DNA of 64,000 nt from Candidatus Bathyarchaeota archaeon (GCA_021158125.1 JAGGVF010000019.1:1-64000), one strand, 5' to 3'. Positions 16,901 to 25,318 are shown, counted from the stretch's first letter. Notes: a model not told the origin generated them from the letters alone. Made by a program: numbers and translations.

Positions 16901-17602
16901 AAGTTTCCTTCAACGTTTGTTCCAAGAAAATACTTGAAAGAAGGAGCCCACGAATGTATTAGGCCTACACGGGCCGTAGATGCTGAACGGCTAAGAAATC
17001 TAATCTCGCTTGGACTGTTAAGATTTCCAAAACGTTTAACAAGGGAGCACTTCCAACTCTATGACTTAATATTTAAACGGTTTATAGCAAGCCAAATGAA
17101 AGAAGTTAGGGTGCTCTATCAAAGCTTTAAGGTTGAAATAGATGGAAATCAAGCTTCAATTGAAAATCCAGTGAAAATAATAAGCGAAGGATTCAACAAG
17201 TTGCTGCCTTTCCGACTTAAGAATCCAGTTAAGGAAGGCGAATACGGCATTGAGTTTGCGAGAATACTGCGTTTACCAGCCGCTAGACTCTTCACTCAAG
17301 GCGAAATAATAGCTTTAATGAAGGAAAGGGGCATAGGTAGACCAAGCACCTATGCTAAAATTGTTACAACCCTCCTTGGAAGAAAATATGTTGTTGAAAA
17401 AAGAGGAAAGCTGGTGAGCACGCCGCTTGGGTATAGAGTTTACAACTACCTGCAAGAAAACTTCGAAGACTATATCTCAGAGGAGACAACCAGAAAGCTT
17501 GAAACCCAAATGGATTTAATCGAAAATGGAAAAGTGGATTATCAGAAAATTCTGATGGAAGTTCATAAAGAAATTTTGAACTTAAGAAGACAGGGAAATT
17601 AG
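13943..17602 (+). CDS. rgy: Reverse gyrase
   Basis: A 1219-residue fusion of an SF2 helicase and a type IA topoisomerase that adds positive supercoils at the cost of ATP. It is the one protein found in essentially all hyperthermophiles. Order: an N-terminal zinc finger (Cys24, 27, 42, 45), helicase Walker A SIVAPTGVGKT (about 114-124), FVDDVDSF as the DEAD-equivalent, and motif VI ASGRASRMFAGG. Then the TOPRIM start LLIVESPTKART (about 648), a second zinc finger CKKCGEQ/CPKCKS, FVATDPDTEGEK, and the catalytic Tyr964 in CTYHRTDSTTVS. It is neither split nor broken. TTG at 13943 is used; ATG at 13964 or 13970 is possible. It may be cotranscribed with glnA. Its stop shares bases with the convergent creatininase-family gene. 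Confidence 0.97.
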   Translation: MNPKNALMSMRYNTVLRALYNGLCLNCNGTISDERLLQIGICEKCLEKTERIKGWKQILKNLKENGKLYFAEEIFTFLEKLKEFSAFFKRAVGQRMWSLQETWARRILLSRNFSIVAPTGVGKTVLGVVSALYFSSKDKRSYIVVPTGLLVQQVVDRIRIFSEKLGINPKLVYYHGALKKAEKEEYLEKIAKNEFNILVTTDRFIINRFEMLKGKKFNFIFVDDVDSFLKSPKNIDKILAILGFNDEIINMAFQLLDLRTEASRMARMGENPAAVLRKIERIRSEIEHYKSKNQIGILVVSGATMKAKRTKRIKLFEELLGFQIGFKPEFLRNIKDFYLKEFENIEKRVLELIREFGSGCLIFVPSAIGKEYAVRLSEFLNQNGVSAYVYRKMDEKILDEFTSGHYDALIGIASFRSPLARGIDLPERIRYTIFTGVPRMEIPLSWKEYNPTKILTLLKNIREFLYGKQRDKASEIIAKLRRIVPLNKEIQEKIKEAIEKGFQLEGFEEFARKIISNAREFLKEVITPEIIEKIRESKEISIKQEDGMFYLIVADPVAYIQASGRASRMFAGGITRGASFLIVDDEKAFYSLQTRLKFMFGEISWSKFKIETAKKWFEKIDEDRRIIREIKEGKISKRVKSYIKTALLIVESPTKARTISKFFGRPYKRKIGNLTVFEISSGEYILSIAASMGHIYDLVLTEGFHGVKVENGKFVPIYDFIKKCKKCGEQFTEFSVCPKCKSAEVYSKEELVKALRQLSLEVNTVFVATDPDTEGEKIAYDIYCSLYPLNNKIERLEFHEITKKAFLQAIKNRRKINESMVEAQIVRRIEDRWIGFELSQKLWRRFKNYRLSAGRVQTPVLGWIINRVNEARKKKLILSVKLSNGLKVSIENPIFQFPTEKLKDYIKNLKANIKELKEEERTVYPPPPYTTDALLKDASAKLNFSASQTMMLAQDLFEMGLCTYHRTDSTTVSAVGISLAKDYLQEKFPSTFVPRKYLKEGAHECIRPTRAVDAERLRNLISLGLLRFPKRLTREHFQLYDLIFKRFIASQMKEVRVLYQSFKVEIDGNQASIENPVKIISEGFNKLLPFRLKNPVKEGEYGIEFARILRLPAARLFTQGEIIALMKERGIGRPSTYAKIVTTLLGRKYVVEKRGKLVSTPLGYRVYNYLQENFEDYISEETTRKLETQMDLIENGKVDYQKILMEVHKEILNLRRQGN

Positions 17603-18363
17603 ACAAGATTCTTTGATTTTAAGTCTTCAATCTTCATTCTTTTGAGTTCTTCAACAATTTTTACTAGTTGGTTAACAACCGTTTCGAAAACTTTTTTGCC
17701 CTTTTCTGGGTTTGCTGTTGATGATTTTCCGAAAACCCCTGATTTTGTATAGTCAACGGTGTCTAGGGGTAAGTTGAAGCCTTCAGGTATGGAAATTATC
17801 CAGTTTGGCGTTTCGTCAACTGCTTTTTCCATGTTAACTAGTTGAGGATGCAGGTACAGGTTTAATGAGGTTTCTTCTGCTCCAGCGTGGCCTCTTTCTT
17901 CTCGGCTGAAAAGCTCCGGCAATAGTTTTCCAGCTAAAGGCCACCATTGAAAAACTACTATGAAGAATTCTTCCTCTTCTCTGAGTTCTCTGGCAAGTTC
18001 GGTTAATGCTGCGGTGTTTCCTCCATGTCCGTTAACTAGAAGTAATTTTCTTACTCCATATGCTTTGAGAGAGAGGCAAATGTCCCTTACATATTCCTTC
18101 AAAATTTTCGGCCTTACATAGATTGTTCCCCAAAACTGTCTATGATGAGAACTAACGCCGAAAGGAACAACTGGAAGGCATAGGATGCCCGTTCTCCTAG
18201 CTGTTTCTTCAGCCAAGGCTTTAGCAATTAAATGGTCAGTTCCAAGGGGATTATGAAGCCCATGCTGCTCTGTTGAACCCACCGGAAGAATTGCGGTATC
18301 ATTTTTTGAGAAATATTCTTTTGCTTCAGGCCAGCTCATTTCATGAAGCCTAAACTTTCCCAA
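17599..18363 (-). CDS. Creatininase-family amidohydrolase
   Basis: A 254-residue metal-dependent amidohydrolase of the creatininase superfamily. Metal ligands are seen in VGSTEQHGLH (Glu32, His34), GTDHLIA (Asp43), VNGHGGN and GHAGAEETS. Archaeal members include ArfB, the formamide hydrolase that opens the pathway from GTP to riboflavin and F420 via the FAPy intermediate, so ArfB is a fair candidate. The motif set alone does not separate ArfB from mycofactocin-type or creatininase enzymes. No riboflavin or F420 gene is nearby. It overlaps reverse gyrase tail-to-tail by 4 bases. Confidence 0.8.
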   Translation of the reverse strand: MGKFRLHEMSWPEAKEYFSKNDTAILPVGSTEQHGLHNPLGTDHLIAKALAEETARRTGILCLPVVPFGVSSHHRQFWGTIYVRPKILKEYVRDICLSLKAYGVRKLLLVNGHGGNTAALTELARELREEEEFFIVVFQWWPLAGKLLPELFSREERGHAGAEETSLNLYLHPQLVNMEKAVDETPNWIISIPEGFNLPLDTVDYTKSGVFGKSSTANPEKGKKVFETVVNQLVKIVEELKRMKIEDLKSKNLV

Positions 18364-18426
18364 ACTTTAACCCTCCACATGCTTAGCCTTTAATATTTGA
18401 CTGTAAATTAAGTTTAGGGGAACATC

Positions 18427-19797
18427 GTGCAGAGAAGATTGTTCGGCACAAACGGGATTCGAGGAGTAGTTAACAAGGAGCTTACACCCCAATTTGTAAT
18501 TAAAATTTCAGAGGCAATAGGAACATTCTTCAACGGAGGAGAAATACTGCTTGGCTATGATGGAAGAACGAGCAGCCCAGCCTTAGCCAAGGCGGTTGCA
18601 AGCGGACTTGCCTCAACTGGCTGCACAGTATACTTGGCCGGGATGGCTCCAACTCCAGCGCTTCAATACGCAGTTAAGAAACACAAACTAGACGGCGGAG
18701 TAATAATAACAGCTTCTCATAACCCCCCAGAATACAATGGAATAAAAGTTCTGGGAAACGACGGCGTTGAAATATCAAGAAGCCAAGAAATGGAAATTGA
18801 AAAAATATTTTTTGAGGAAAAACAGAAAAGAGCCGAATGGAACAAAATTGGACAGTACAGGGAGCTTACAAACATTATAGAAGAATACGTCGAGGCAGTT
18901 AAAAATCACGTTGACGTTGAAGAGATAAAACGAAAAAACTTTCGTGTAGTTGTTGACCCGGGAAATGGAGTTGGAAGCCTAGCTGCTCCAAAGCTTTTAA
19001 GGGAGCTGGAATGCAAAGTCTTCACCATAAACGCAAACATTGACGGAAGCTTTCCGGGTAGACCTTCTGAGCCTAGACCTGAAAATTTGGAGGATTTAAT
19101 GAGAATCGTTAAGACTTTAAAAGCTGACTTCGGCGTTGCTTACGATGGAGATGCTGATAGGGCAATATTCGTTGACGAAAATGGAAACGTTCACTGGGGC
19201 GACAGAACATTTGCATTAATAGAAAAAGAATTTCTTAAACGGAATCCAGGCGAAACGATAGTTACGCCGGTTAGTTCTTCAAGTATAGTAAAGGACATTG
19301 CAGACGTCTATAACGGAAGGGTTGTGTGGACAAAAGTTGGAAGCGTTGATGTTTCCCATAAAATGAAGGAGATTGGAGCAAAACTCGGCGGAGAAGAAAA
19401 CGGAGGAGTCTTCTACGGGCCTCATCAACCAGTAAGAGACGGCGCCATGACAACAGCTCTAATCTTAGAAATACTTGCAAAAACTGAAAGAAAACTTTCC
19501 GAACTGCTGAATGAACTCCCAAAATACTTCATTGAAAAAGACAAAGTAAAATGCCCAAACGAACTGAAAACCAAGGTTTTAGAGAAACTTTACGAAGAAC
19601 TCAAAAAGGAAAACTTAAATTTTGACACCATCGACGGAGCCAAAATATGGTTCAAAGACAGCTCAATTCTCGTAAGACCCAGCGGAACAGAACCAATATT
19701 CCGCCTCTACTCAGAAGCAAAGACTCAAAATAGGGCTTCGAATCTTATAAAGGAATATAAGGAAAAGCTACGTAACATAATTGCAAAACTAACCTAG
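18427..19797 (+). CDS. glmM: Phosphoglucosamine/phosphomannomutase (alpha-D-phosphohexomutase)
   Basis: A 456-residue alpha-D-phosphohexomutase that moves phosphate between C6 and C1 of a hexose, most likely glucosamine or mannose. The phosphoserine is Ser97 in ITASHNPPEYNG. The Mg2+ loop is YDGDADRAIF. The sugar-ring loop is GGEENGG and the phosphate-binding loop is RPSGTEPIFRLYSEA. The N-terminal FGTNGIRG is typical of GlmM. GTG is the start, with AGGGG about 7 bases ahead. The next gene, a Gfo/Idh oxidoreductase, follows after 11 bases. With the UDP-GlcNAc epimerase 3 kb on, this suggests amino-sugar nucleotide synthesis for surface glycans. The exact hexose cannot be fixed by sequence. 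Confidence 0.92.
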   Translation: MQRRLFGTNGIRGVVNKELTPQFVIKISEAIGTFFNGGEILLGYDGRTSSPALAKAVASGLASTGCTVYLAGMAPTPALQYAVKKHKLDGGVIITASHNPPEYNGIKVLGNDGVEISRSQEMEIEKIFFEEKQKRAEWNKIGQYRELTNIIEEYVEAVKNHVDVEEIKRKNFRVVVDPGNGVGSLAAPKLLRELECKVFTINANIDGSFPGRPSEPRPENLEDLMRIVKTLKADFGVAYDGDADRAIFVDENGNVHWGDRTFALIEKEFLKRNPGETIVTPVSSSSIVKDIADVYNGRVVWTKVGSVDVSHKMKEIGAKLGGEENGGVFYGPHQPVRDGAMTTALILEILAKTERKLSELLNELPKYFIEKDKVKCPNELKTKVLEKLYEELKKENLNFDTIDGAKIWFKDSSILVRPSGTEPIFRLYSEAKTQNRASNLIKEYKEKLRNIIAKLT

Positions 19798-19808
19798 CTG
19801 GGTTCCAA

Positions 19809-20771
19809 TTGAAGAAGGTAGGAGTAGCCGTCATAGGCGTAGGCTTTTGGGGCAGAAATCACGCAAGAGTCTACAATGAAATCCCAGAGGCAGAACTCAT
19901 CGCTGTTTGCGACATAGACGCTAAAAAAGCCAAGGAAGTGGCTGAAAAATTTGGAGTAAAAGCATACAAAGACAGTAGAAAACTTCTGAAAAGAGAGGAC
20001 ATAGACGCCGTAAGCATATGCACATGGACAACAACCCACGCGAAAGAAACTGCAAGAGCAGTAAAAGCTGGAAAACACGTACTGGTTGAAAAACCAATCG
20101 CAAGCACAGTAAAAGAAGCAAAACGCCTAGTTGAACTTGCAGAGAAGGAGAAAAGAATTCTAATGACAGGTTTCATTGAAAGATTTAATCCCGGCGTCGA
20201 ACGGGTCATAAAAAGAATTAAAGGAAAAGCTATAGGCGAAATTGTTTCTGCAACTGCCAGAAGAGTCTCTCAGTGGCCAGAAAGGATAGGCGACGTAGGA
20301 GTTGTAAAAGACTATGCAATTCACGACATAGATTTGATGCGACACATTTTCAACGAAGATCCGAAGACTGTTTTTGCGAAAGCCGGGAAACTTCGGCATA
20401 CACGATTTGAGGATTATGCCCAAATAATGCTTACTTTCAGCCAAGGCAAGACAGCGTTCATAGAGACTAATTGGCTAACTCCATATAAGGTAAGAAAGTT
20501 GATATTAACTGGAAGTAAGGGAATAATGACCCTCGACTATCTAACACAAGAAATCACTATAGAAACTGAGAAAGAAACTTTCATTCCACGCTTTAAATGG
20601 GAAGAACCCTTAAAAAGGGAGCTTAATCACTTTATAGAATGCGTCTTAAAAAATAAGAAACCAGTAGTACACGGTTTAGACGGCTTAAAAGCATTAATAA
20701 TATGTGAGGCAGCCCTAAAATCGGCGGTTAAAGGAAAATCAATAAACATAGAGAAAATGTTGGACATGTAG
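19809..20771 (+). CDS. Gfo/Idh/MocA-family oxidoreductase
   Basis: A 320-residue NAD(P)-dependent sugar oxidoreductase. The Rossmann fold starts at once with GVAVIGVGFWGRNHARVY. The family's EKP motif is in HVLVEKPIASTVKEA (Lys is the catalytic helper), and the C-terminal half has the expected GFIERFNPGV and DYAIHDIDLMRHIF (His-x2-Asp). The sequence style is closest to UDP-N-acetylglucosamine 3-dehydrogenase-like and WlbA-like enzymes that oxidise nucleotide sugars. Its place 11 bases after a phosphohexomutase supports that, but the substrate is inferred. TTG start; no strong ribosome site, consistent with coupling to the gene before. Confidence 0.85.
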   Translation: MKKVGVAVIGVGFWGRNHARVYNEIPEAELIAVCDIDAKKAKEVAEKFGVKAYKDSRKLLKREDIDAVSICTWTTTHAKETARAVKAGKHVLVEKPIASTVKEAKRLVELAEKEKRILMTGFIERFNPGVERVIKRIKGKAIGEIVSATARRVSQWPERIGDVGVVKDYAIHDIDLMRHIFNEDPKTVFAKAGKLRHTRFEDYAQIMLTFSQGKTAFIETNWLTPYKVRKLILTGSKGIMTLDYLTQEITIETEKETFIPRFKWEEPLKRELNHFIECVLKNKKPVVHGLDGLKALIICEAALKSAVKGKSINIEKMLDM

Positions 20772-20930
20772 TGTTGCGATAAGGTTAATTGTGACTTTTA
20801 CCCTTTTACAAACTTGCCGGATGAAGAAAAGGCATTAGCTTGAAGCGATGAAATGTCAGAGTTACGCTGACGGCAAACCCTTATTTCTAAATAAACTTCA
20901 ATTTTGGTCAAAAAGGAGCAATAAGCTACA

Positions 20931-22331
20931 ATGGTACAAGGCGTCTATTGGTGTCTAAACTGCAACTCACCTTTACTTAGCAGAAAATGCGACAAATGCG
21001 AAAGTGAAGGTAAATTTATTGCTTTATCTAGGGCTGCTGATGTCAGGCCAGCCTTCGAAAACGACGTGGAACTGATTAAAGGGTTAATAATCAACTGGTG
21101 TAAAAGTTCTTCCCTTTCTGTTTTAGATTTAAAGAATAGGATCATTTTACTGAATAGATTACCCTACTTGGACAAAGCCTATGAAGTTGTTTTTAACGGA
21201 GAAATTTTTGCCCACATTTTTTTCGACTTGTATTCTCTAAAATGGAAAATTAAACCTTTCAAGCCCCTACTGCAACTTTTACGGCAGTTCGGAATAGATT
21301 ACCCTCTTGCAATTTTAAATAAAGAACAAATTGAGCGGGGCGACCTACTCAGTAGTGAAGATTTGAAAAAATCGAATTTTAATGAAAATGATGAATACAT
21401 CTGTTTATGTTCAAAAAATCATGAAATACTCGGATTAGGACAAAATATCAATGGAAAACTACTTGTTTTGAGAGTTTGGAAGAAATCAAATAACGACGTT
21501 AACCTTGAAAGAAGAACTGACTGGAAAAATGTTTTAGAAGCGAATAAATGGCAAATTGAGACTTTAAGGTCTAAAGCCTGTAAATTCCTCAGTAAATGCT
21601 CAACAAGGTTTAGAAGAAAGCCCATAATATCATATTCCGGAGGAAAAGACAGCCTAGCATGTTTACTAATTTCAATGGAAGCCGGAGTAGGGGCTGAAAT
21701 GCTTTTCGTAGACACATGCCTAGAGATGCCCGAAACCATTCAAAATGTAAACAAAGTTATCGAAAGATTCCAGCTGAAAGCTCATGTAGTAAAAGCTAAC
21801 TTAGAGAAGTTTTGGGAAAAATTTAACTTGATTGGGCCTCCAGCCAGAGACTTTAGATGGTGTAGCCGAACATGTAAGCTTGAGCCCACCAACAGGGCAT
21901 TAACAGAATTGGGCAGTACTCTATGCATAGTTGGACAGAGAAGGGCGGAATCCTTCAAAAGAGCTTCTTCACCAAATATTTGGAAAAACCCTCATGTACG
22001 AGATAGCATAAGTGTAACGCCTATTTCTAACTGGAAAGCTTTGCATATTTGGCTATACGTAATGGAGAAGAAAGCTGAAAATTTGATGAACGAACTCTAC
22101 TTTAAGGGTTTTGACCGAGTAGGCTGCTACATGTGCCCATCAGCAACCGTGGCGGACATGCAAAAAGTCAAATGTTGGCATCCCAAACTTTGGGAAGGAT
22201 GGGAAAATGCCCTAAAAGAATGGAAGAAAAAACAAGGTTTAGATGATAACTGGCTCAAGTATGCTCTATGGAGATGGCGAAAGAGAATTCCTAAAGGCAT
22301 TAAAAACTTTTTAAGAAAGACGCTGAACTAG
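20931..22331 (+). CDS. PAPS reductase/PP-loop family protein with N-terminal zinc ribbon
   Basis: A 466-residue multi-domain protein. Residues 8-25 form a zinc ribbon (C-L-N-C ... C-D-K-C). About 85-200 is a PUA-like region (GDLLSSEDLKK, GLGQNINGKLLVLR). From about 235 an adenine-nucleotide alpha-hydrolase domain begins with the PP-loop SYSGGKDSLACL and continues with FVDTCLEMPET, WCSRTCK, IVGQRRAES and GCYMCPSAT. The four cysteines C-x3-C and C-x2-C could hold an Fe-S cluster, as in assimilatory APS reductases. The enzyme adenylates or reduces something, but a PUA domain fits an RNA substrate, so tRNA thiolation is as likely as sulfate reduction. It shares stop-codon bases with the convergent epimerase gene. 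Confidence 0.75.
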   Translation: MVQGVYWCLNCNSPLLSRKCDKCESEGKFIALSRAADVRPAFENDVELIKGLIINWCKSSSLSVLDLKNRIILLNRLPYLDKAYEVVFNGEIFAHIFFDLYSLKWKIKPFKPLLQLLRQFGIDYPLAILNKEQIERGDLLSSEDLKKSNFNENDEYICLCSKNHEILGLGQNINGKLLVLRVWKKSNNDVNLERRTDWKNVLEANKWQIETLRSKACKFLSKCSTRFRRKPIISYSGGKDSLACLLISMEAGVGAEMLFVDTCLEMPETIQNVNKVIERFQLKAHVVKANLEKFWEKFNLIGPPARDFRWCSRTCKLEPTNRALTELGSTLCIVGQRRAESFKRASSPNIWKNPHVRDSISVTPISNWKALHIWLYVMEKKAENLMNELYFKGFDRVGCYMCPSATVADMQKVKCWHPKLWEGWENALKEWKKKQGLDDNWLKYALWRWRKRIPKGIKNFLRKTLN

Positions 22332-23422
22332 AATAAAACTTCTTTCTCGATGATATTTACTATTTTTTCTGCTGCTTTTCCATCTCCGAAAGGCGACTCA
22401 TATGGAAGAGAACTTTCCTTTTTGTTCAATGTTTCCCGCATAGCTGACAAGATTCTGCTTTTTTCCGTGCCCACAACCTTTGCGAAACCTGCTTTAACTG
22501 CTTCTGGACGTTCCGTAGACATTCTGGTTACGATTACGTGCTTTCTTATGGGTGGAGCAGTTGCCTCTTCTTGAATTCCTCCAGAATCTGTTACTATGAA
22601 TTGGCAATTTTTCATTAAGATTAGAAAGTCAAAATATCCTAGCGGAGGCATAACCTGAACGTTCCTTGATTTTTTAAGTTTCTTCCAAAGGCCGTTTTGG
22701 ATTAGCCTTTTTTTAGTTCTTGGATGAACTGGATAAACCACTGGGATTGGTGCTTCGACGTAAGCTTCAACAAGATTTTTAAGCACTACCGGATTGTCGA
22801 CGTTCTCCGCTCTGTGAGCTGTTACAAGTGCGAAGTGTTCGAAACGTATTTCATTCATTATTTGAGAATTCTTTTCAGCTAGCCTTAAATGTTCAAAAAC
22901 AGCGTCTATAACTGTGTTTCCGGTAATGTAAACTTTGCCCCAGACATTTTCTGATTTTAGATTTTCATATGCAACTTCTGTAGGTGCAAAAAGGTAGGAG
23001 GAAATGTGGTCAACTATTCGCCTGTTATGTTCTTCAGGCATTCTTAAGTCGAAACTTCTGAGTCCCGCTTCAACATGGCCTACTGGAACCTTCTGCTTTA
23101 AGGAAGCTATCGCCGAAGCCAAAACGCTATTCGTATCTCCTTCAACAAGAACTATTTCAGGCTCATTCTCCTTTATTGTATGTTCAAGAAAACACATTAT
23201 CCTCCCAGTTTGAACTCCCGGAGAACTAACCTTAACTTTATAACTGCATTCAGGTTGAGGTAAGCCAAGTTCATGAATGAACTTTTGAGACATGAAGTAA
23301 TCGTAGTGTTGGCCACAGTGAACTAGGATGAAGGAAGCTGAGTTTTTCTCTAAAATCCTAATTATGGGAGCCATCTTTATTATTTCCGGCCTAGTACCTA
23401 CTACCACCATAAGTTGGCTCAT
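22328..23422 (-). CDS. wecB: UDP-N-acetylglucosamine 2-epimerase
   Basis: A 364-residue GT-B-fold epimerase converting UDP-GlcNAc to UDP-ManNAc for surface glycans. Family motifs: GTRPEIIKMAPIIRIL at the N-terminus, VHCGQHYDYFMS, VEGDTNSVLAS, VGHVEAGLRSFDLRMPEEHNRR, VTAHRAEN, and the UDP-binding VTDSGGIQEEA. The length is normal. It is followed by the CysC-like and APH-like kinase genes on the same strand, which lie upstream of it at 70 bases. Together with GlmM and the Gfo/Idh oxidoreductase it suggests local amino-sugar nucleotide synthesis. Confidence 0.95.
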   Translation of the reverse strand: MSQLMVVVGTRPEIIKMAPIIRILEKNSASFILVHCGQHYDYFMSQKFIHELGLPQPECSYKVKVSSPGVQTGRIMCFLEHTIKENEPEIVLVEGDTNSVLASAIASLKQKVPVGHVEAGLRSFDLRMPEEHNRRIVDHISSYLFAPTEVAYENLKSENVWGKVYITGNTVIDAVFEHLRLAEKNSQIMNEIRFEHFALVTAHRAENVDNPVVLKNLVEAYVEAPIPVVYPVHPRTKKRLIQNGLWKKLKKSRNVQVMPPLGYFDFLILMKNCQFIVTDSGGIQEEATAPPIRKHVIVTRMSTERPEAVKAGFAKVVGTEKSRILSAMRETLNKKESSLPYESPFGDGKAAEKIVNIIEKEVLF

Positions 23423-23491
23423 TACATATCGAAGATTGTTCTAGAGGATTTTTATATTAAAGAATATTGCAATATCCGAATCGAATTCAGA

Positions 23492-24049
23492 TTATAATTT
23501 CATAAAATTCTCTTCAACATAGTCAAAAATCATTTGAGCACAGCCAAGCGGATCAAGCTTTTCAGAATCAACAACGATTTCCGGATTCAACGGCTCTTCA
23601 TATGGAACCCCTAAGCCGGGAACAGTACGGCTTTTCCCCTCTAAACCCTTCTTGTAAATATCCTTCGGAGCATATTCGTCTACACGTTTTGTTTCACGTT
23701 TCATGCATACTTCAAGTGGGCATTTAACGTAGACTTCTGCAAACTTTCGAATTTCCTCCCTTGCAAGATCGCGGAACCTTCGGCGGTTTCCAGTGGCATC
23801 AATTATGACGTTTGTTCCGTTTTCCGTTAAAAGTTTAGAGGTGAAAACTATTGCTCTGTACACGAGTTCTCTTTCTTCTTCTGTGTATTTCGGATTTGGA
23901 GTGACGAGCTTTCTCATGGCATCTGAGGAAACTATTTGTACACAGATTCCATGCTTCCTAAGGATTTTCTTCAGTTCTTTGGCTATTGTAGTCTTTCCGC
24001 TTCCTGGGAGTCCCGTTAACCAGATGCACCATCCGCGTTTAACCGTCAA
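23492..24049 (-). CDS. CysC-like P-loop kinase (APS kinase-related)
   Basis: A 185-residue P-loop kinase. Walker A is WLTGLPGSGKTTIAK. The C-terminal half has GLGVPYEEPLNPEIVVDSE, the ending typical of adenylylsulfate kinases. However, two regions that bind APS in true CysC look different. The E-N-I-R-R stretch reads E-E-R-E-L-V-Y-R, and the S-x-I-S-P-Y/F segment is replaced by IIDATGNRRRFRDLAR, which recalls polynucleotide or seryl-tRNA kinases. The substrate may therefore not be APS. It starts 15 bases after the APH-like gene and is surely cotranscribed with it. No ATP sulfurylase is nearby. Confidence 0.75.
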   Translation of the reverse strand: MTVKRGWCIWLTGLPGSGKTTIAKELKKILRKHGICVQIVSSDAMRKLVTPNPKYTEEERELVYRAIVFTSKLLTENGTNVIIDATGNRRRFRDLAREEIRKFAEVYVKCPLEVCMKRETKRVDEYAPKDIYKKGLEGKSRTVPGLGVPYEEPLNPEIVVDSEKLDPLGCAQMIFDYVEENFMKL

Positions 24050-24064
24050 TTTTGCTTCCAGCCT

Positions 24065-25165
24065 CTATTCTTCTAGGTAGGAGTTTACAGCGTCTATGTC
24101 GAAGTTTTCAGTTGAAAGTACATTCTTTATGAAGTTGAAAAGTTTAACTCTGATTTCTGTTTTTAGGCTTGGATACCATATTGGCGAGGCTACAACAAGG
24201 GCTCTCCAGGCGTAGAATGGCTGTATCACACTAAATATTTCTTCATCTTGGGTTTTGCTGATATAATGGCTCCAGAAGTATTCGAAGAGTGACTTAAACG
24301 GGCCTTCGAGTCGTCCGTACGTTTGGAGCGAGTAGAAAATGTAGTTTATAGTCATTGCGCTAACGTCGTCGGCTGGTTCGCCCCATTCTCCTCTGCTTCT
24401 ATCTAAGACTGTAAAGTCTGTTCCTTTACGGAACATAATGTTCCATGGGTGAAAATCTCCGTGAACCTGTGAAAGTCTATGGGTTTTCTTCTTTAGTTTC
24501 CAACGCCACTCTACACATTTCTTTTCTATACTGCACAGACAGTTTTCATCTACATATTCAAGTCCTGGAGGATAATTGTCGATTAGACCCATTATGCATT
24601 CTCCATGTCCCAAAAGCTCCCTTATTCTGCGAATGTAAAGTGTCGGCTCATCCCTTTTTACGGAGTGAATTTTGGCTAAGTAATCTGCAAGTGCTTCGCA
24701 TCTGTCTAAATCTAGTTCGGAAATTTCCTTATATTCCTTTATTTCATCTAAGTCAACGTGGTATAGTCTTCCTTCGACAGCCTCTGTTAATATGAAGAAT
24801 TCTTTGCAGTTTCCAAGCGACTTTAACTCGCCATCTTCTGTAAAGGCTCCAACGTCTATTGATTTAACATGTTTAGGTAGCTTATTGAAGGTTGAATGTT
24901 GCCAAAGCAGTATTTTGGCTCTATCAGAGAAATGTTCATGACCGAAGCTACTAGGTTTAACTGTTTCTAAAACAACTTTCTCCAATTTTTCTCCGAGTTT
25001 AAATTCGATTAGATAAGGTTTTCCATATCCAAAGCCTTTCAGCTTCTTTTCTGATTTTTCTCCCCCAATTTCTCTAACACTAATTAATTTGACCTTCTTT
25101 CTGTAGACAGAACTTAGATAACTCTCTATTTTTTCCCTTGAAATGGCGGCTATTTCCTCTTTCAT
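24065..25165 (-). CDS. Aminoglycoside phosphotransferase-like kinase
   Basis: A 366-residue protein-kinase-like-fold phosphotransferase. The catalytic loop is QVHGDFHPWNIMFRKG (Asp base, Asn metal ligand) and the metal-binding loop is FTVLDRSRGEWGEPADDVSAM, where D-R-S stands in for the usual D-F-D/E. The N-lobe holds a Lys-poor ELKLVSVREIGG-like start and a glycine-rich GFGYGKPYLIEF strand. Small-molecule kinases of this fold act on sugars, choline, homoserine or antibiotics; resistance is unlikely here. Being 15 bases from the CysC-like kinase gene suggests a two-kinase pathway. Substrate unknown. Confidence 0.75.
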   Translation of the reverse strand: MKEEIAAISREKIESYLSSVYRKKVKLISVREIGGEKSEKKLKGFGYGKPYLIEFKLGEKLEKVVLETVKPSSFGHEHFSDRAKILLWQHSTFNKLPKHVKSIDVGAFTEDGELKSLGNCKEFFILTEAVEGRLYHVDLDEIKEYKEISELDLDRCEALADYLAKIHSVKRDEPTLYIRRIRELLGHGECIMGLIDNYPPGLEYVDENCLCSIEKKCVEWRWKLKKKTHRLSQVHGDFHPWNIMFRKGTDFTVLDRSRGEWGEPADDVSAMTINYIFYSLQTYGRLEGPFKSLFEYFWSHYISKTQDEEIFSVIQPFYAWRALVVASPIWYPSLKTEIRVKLFNFIKNVLSTENFDIDAVNSYLEE

Positions 25166-25318
25166 ATTTTTCCCTTCATTTAGTTTGTTATGTTGCCATA
25201 TTCAGCCTTTCTCTTATTGGTTTTGCTGGTTATTTCAGCTTCTTTTTTATGCATTTATTTTTGAAATATGTATGTGGCTGGATGTGCGAATTACGGATTC
25301 ATAAGATATCAAGCAGCA

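Noticed and set aside
23492-24049. Sulfate assimilation cluster with the PAPS reductase-like gene
   Set aside because: APS-binding motifs are missing, no ATP sulfurylase is present, and the two genes are on opposite strands.
24065-25165. Antibiotic resistance phosphotransferase
   Set aside because: Only the general fold is shared; the setting and divergence give no reason to infer resistance.
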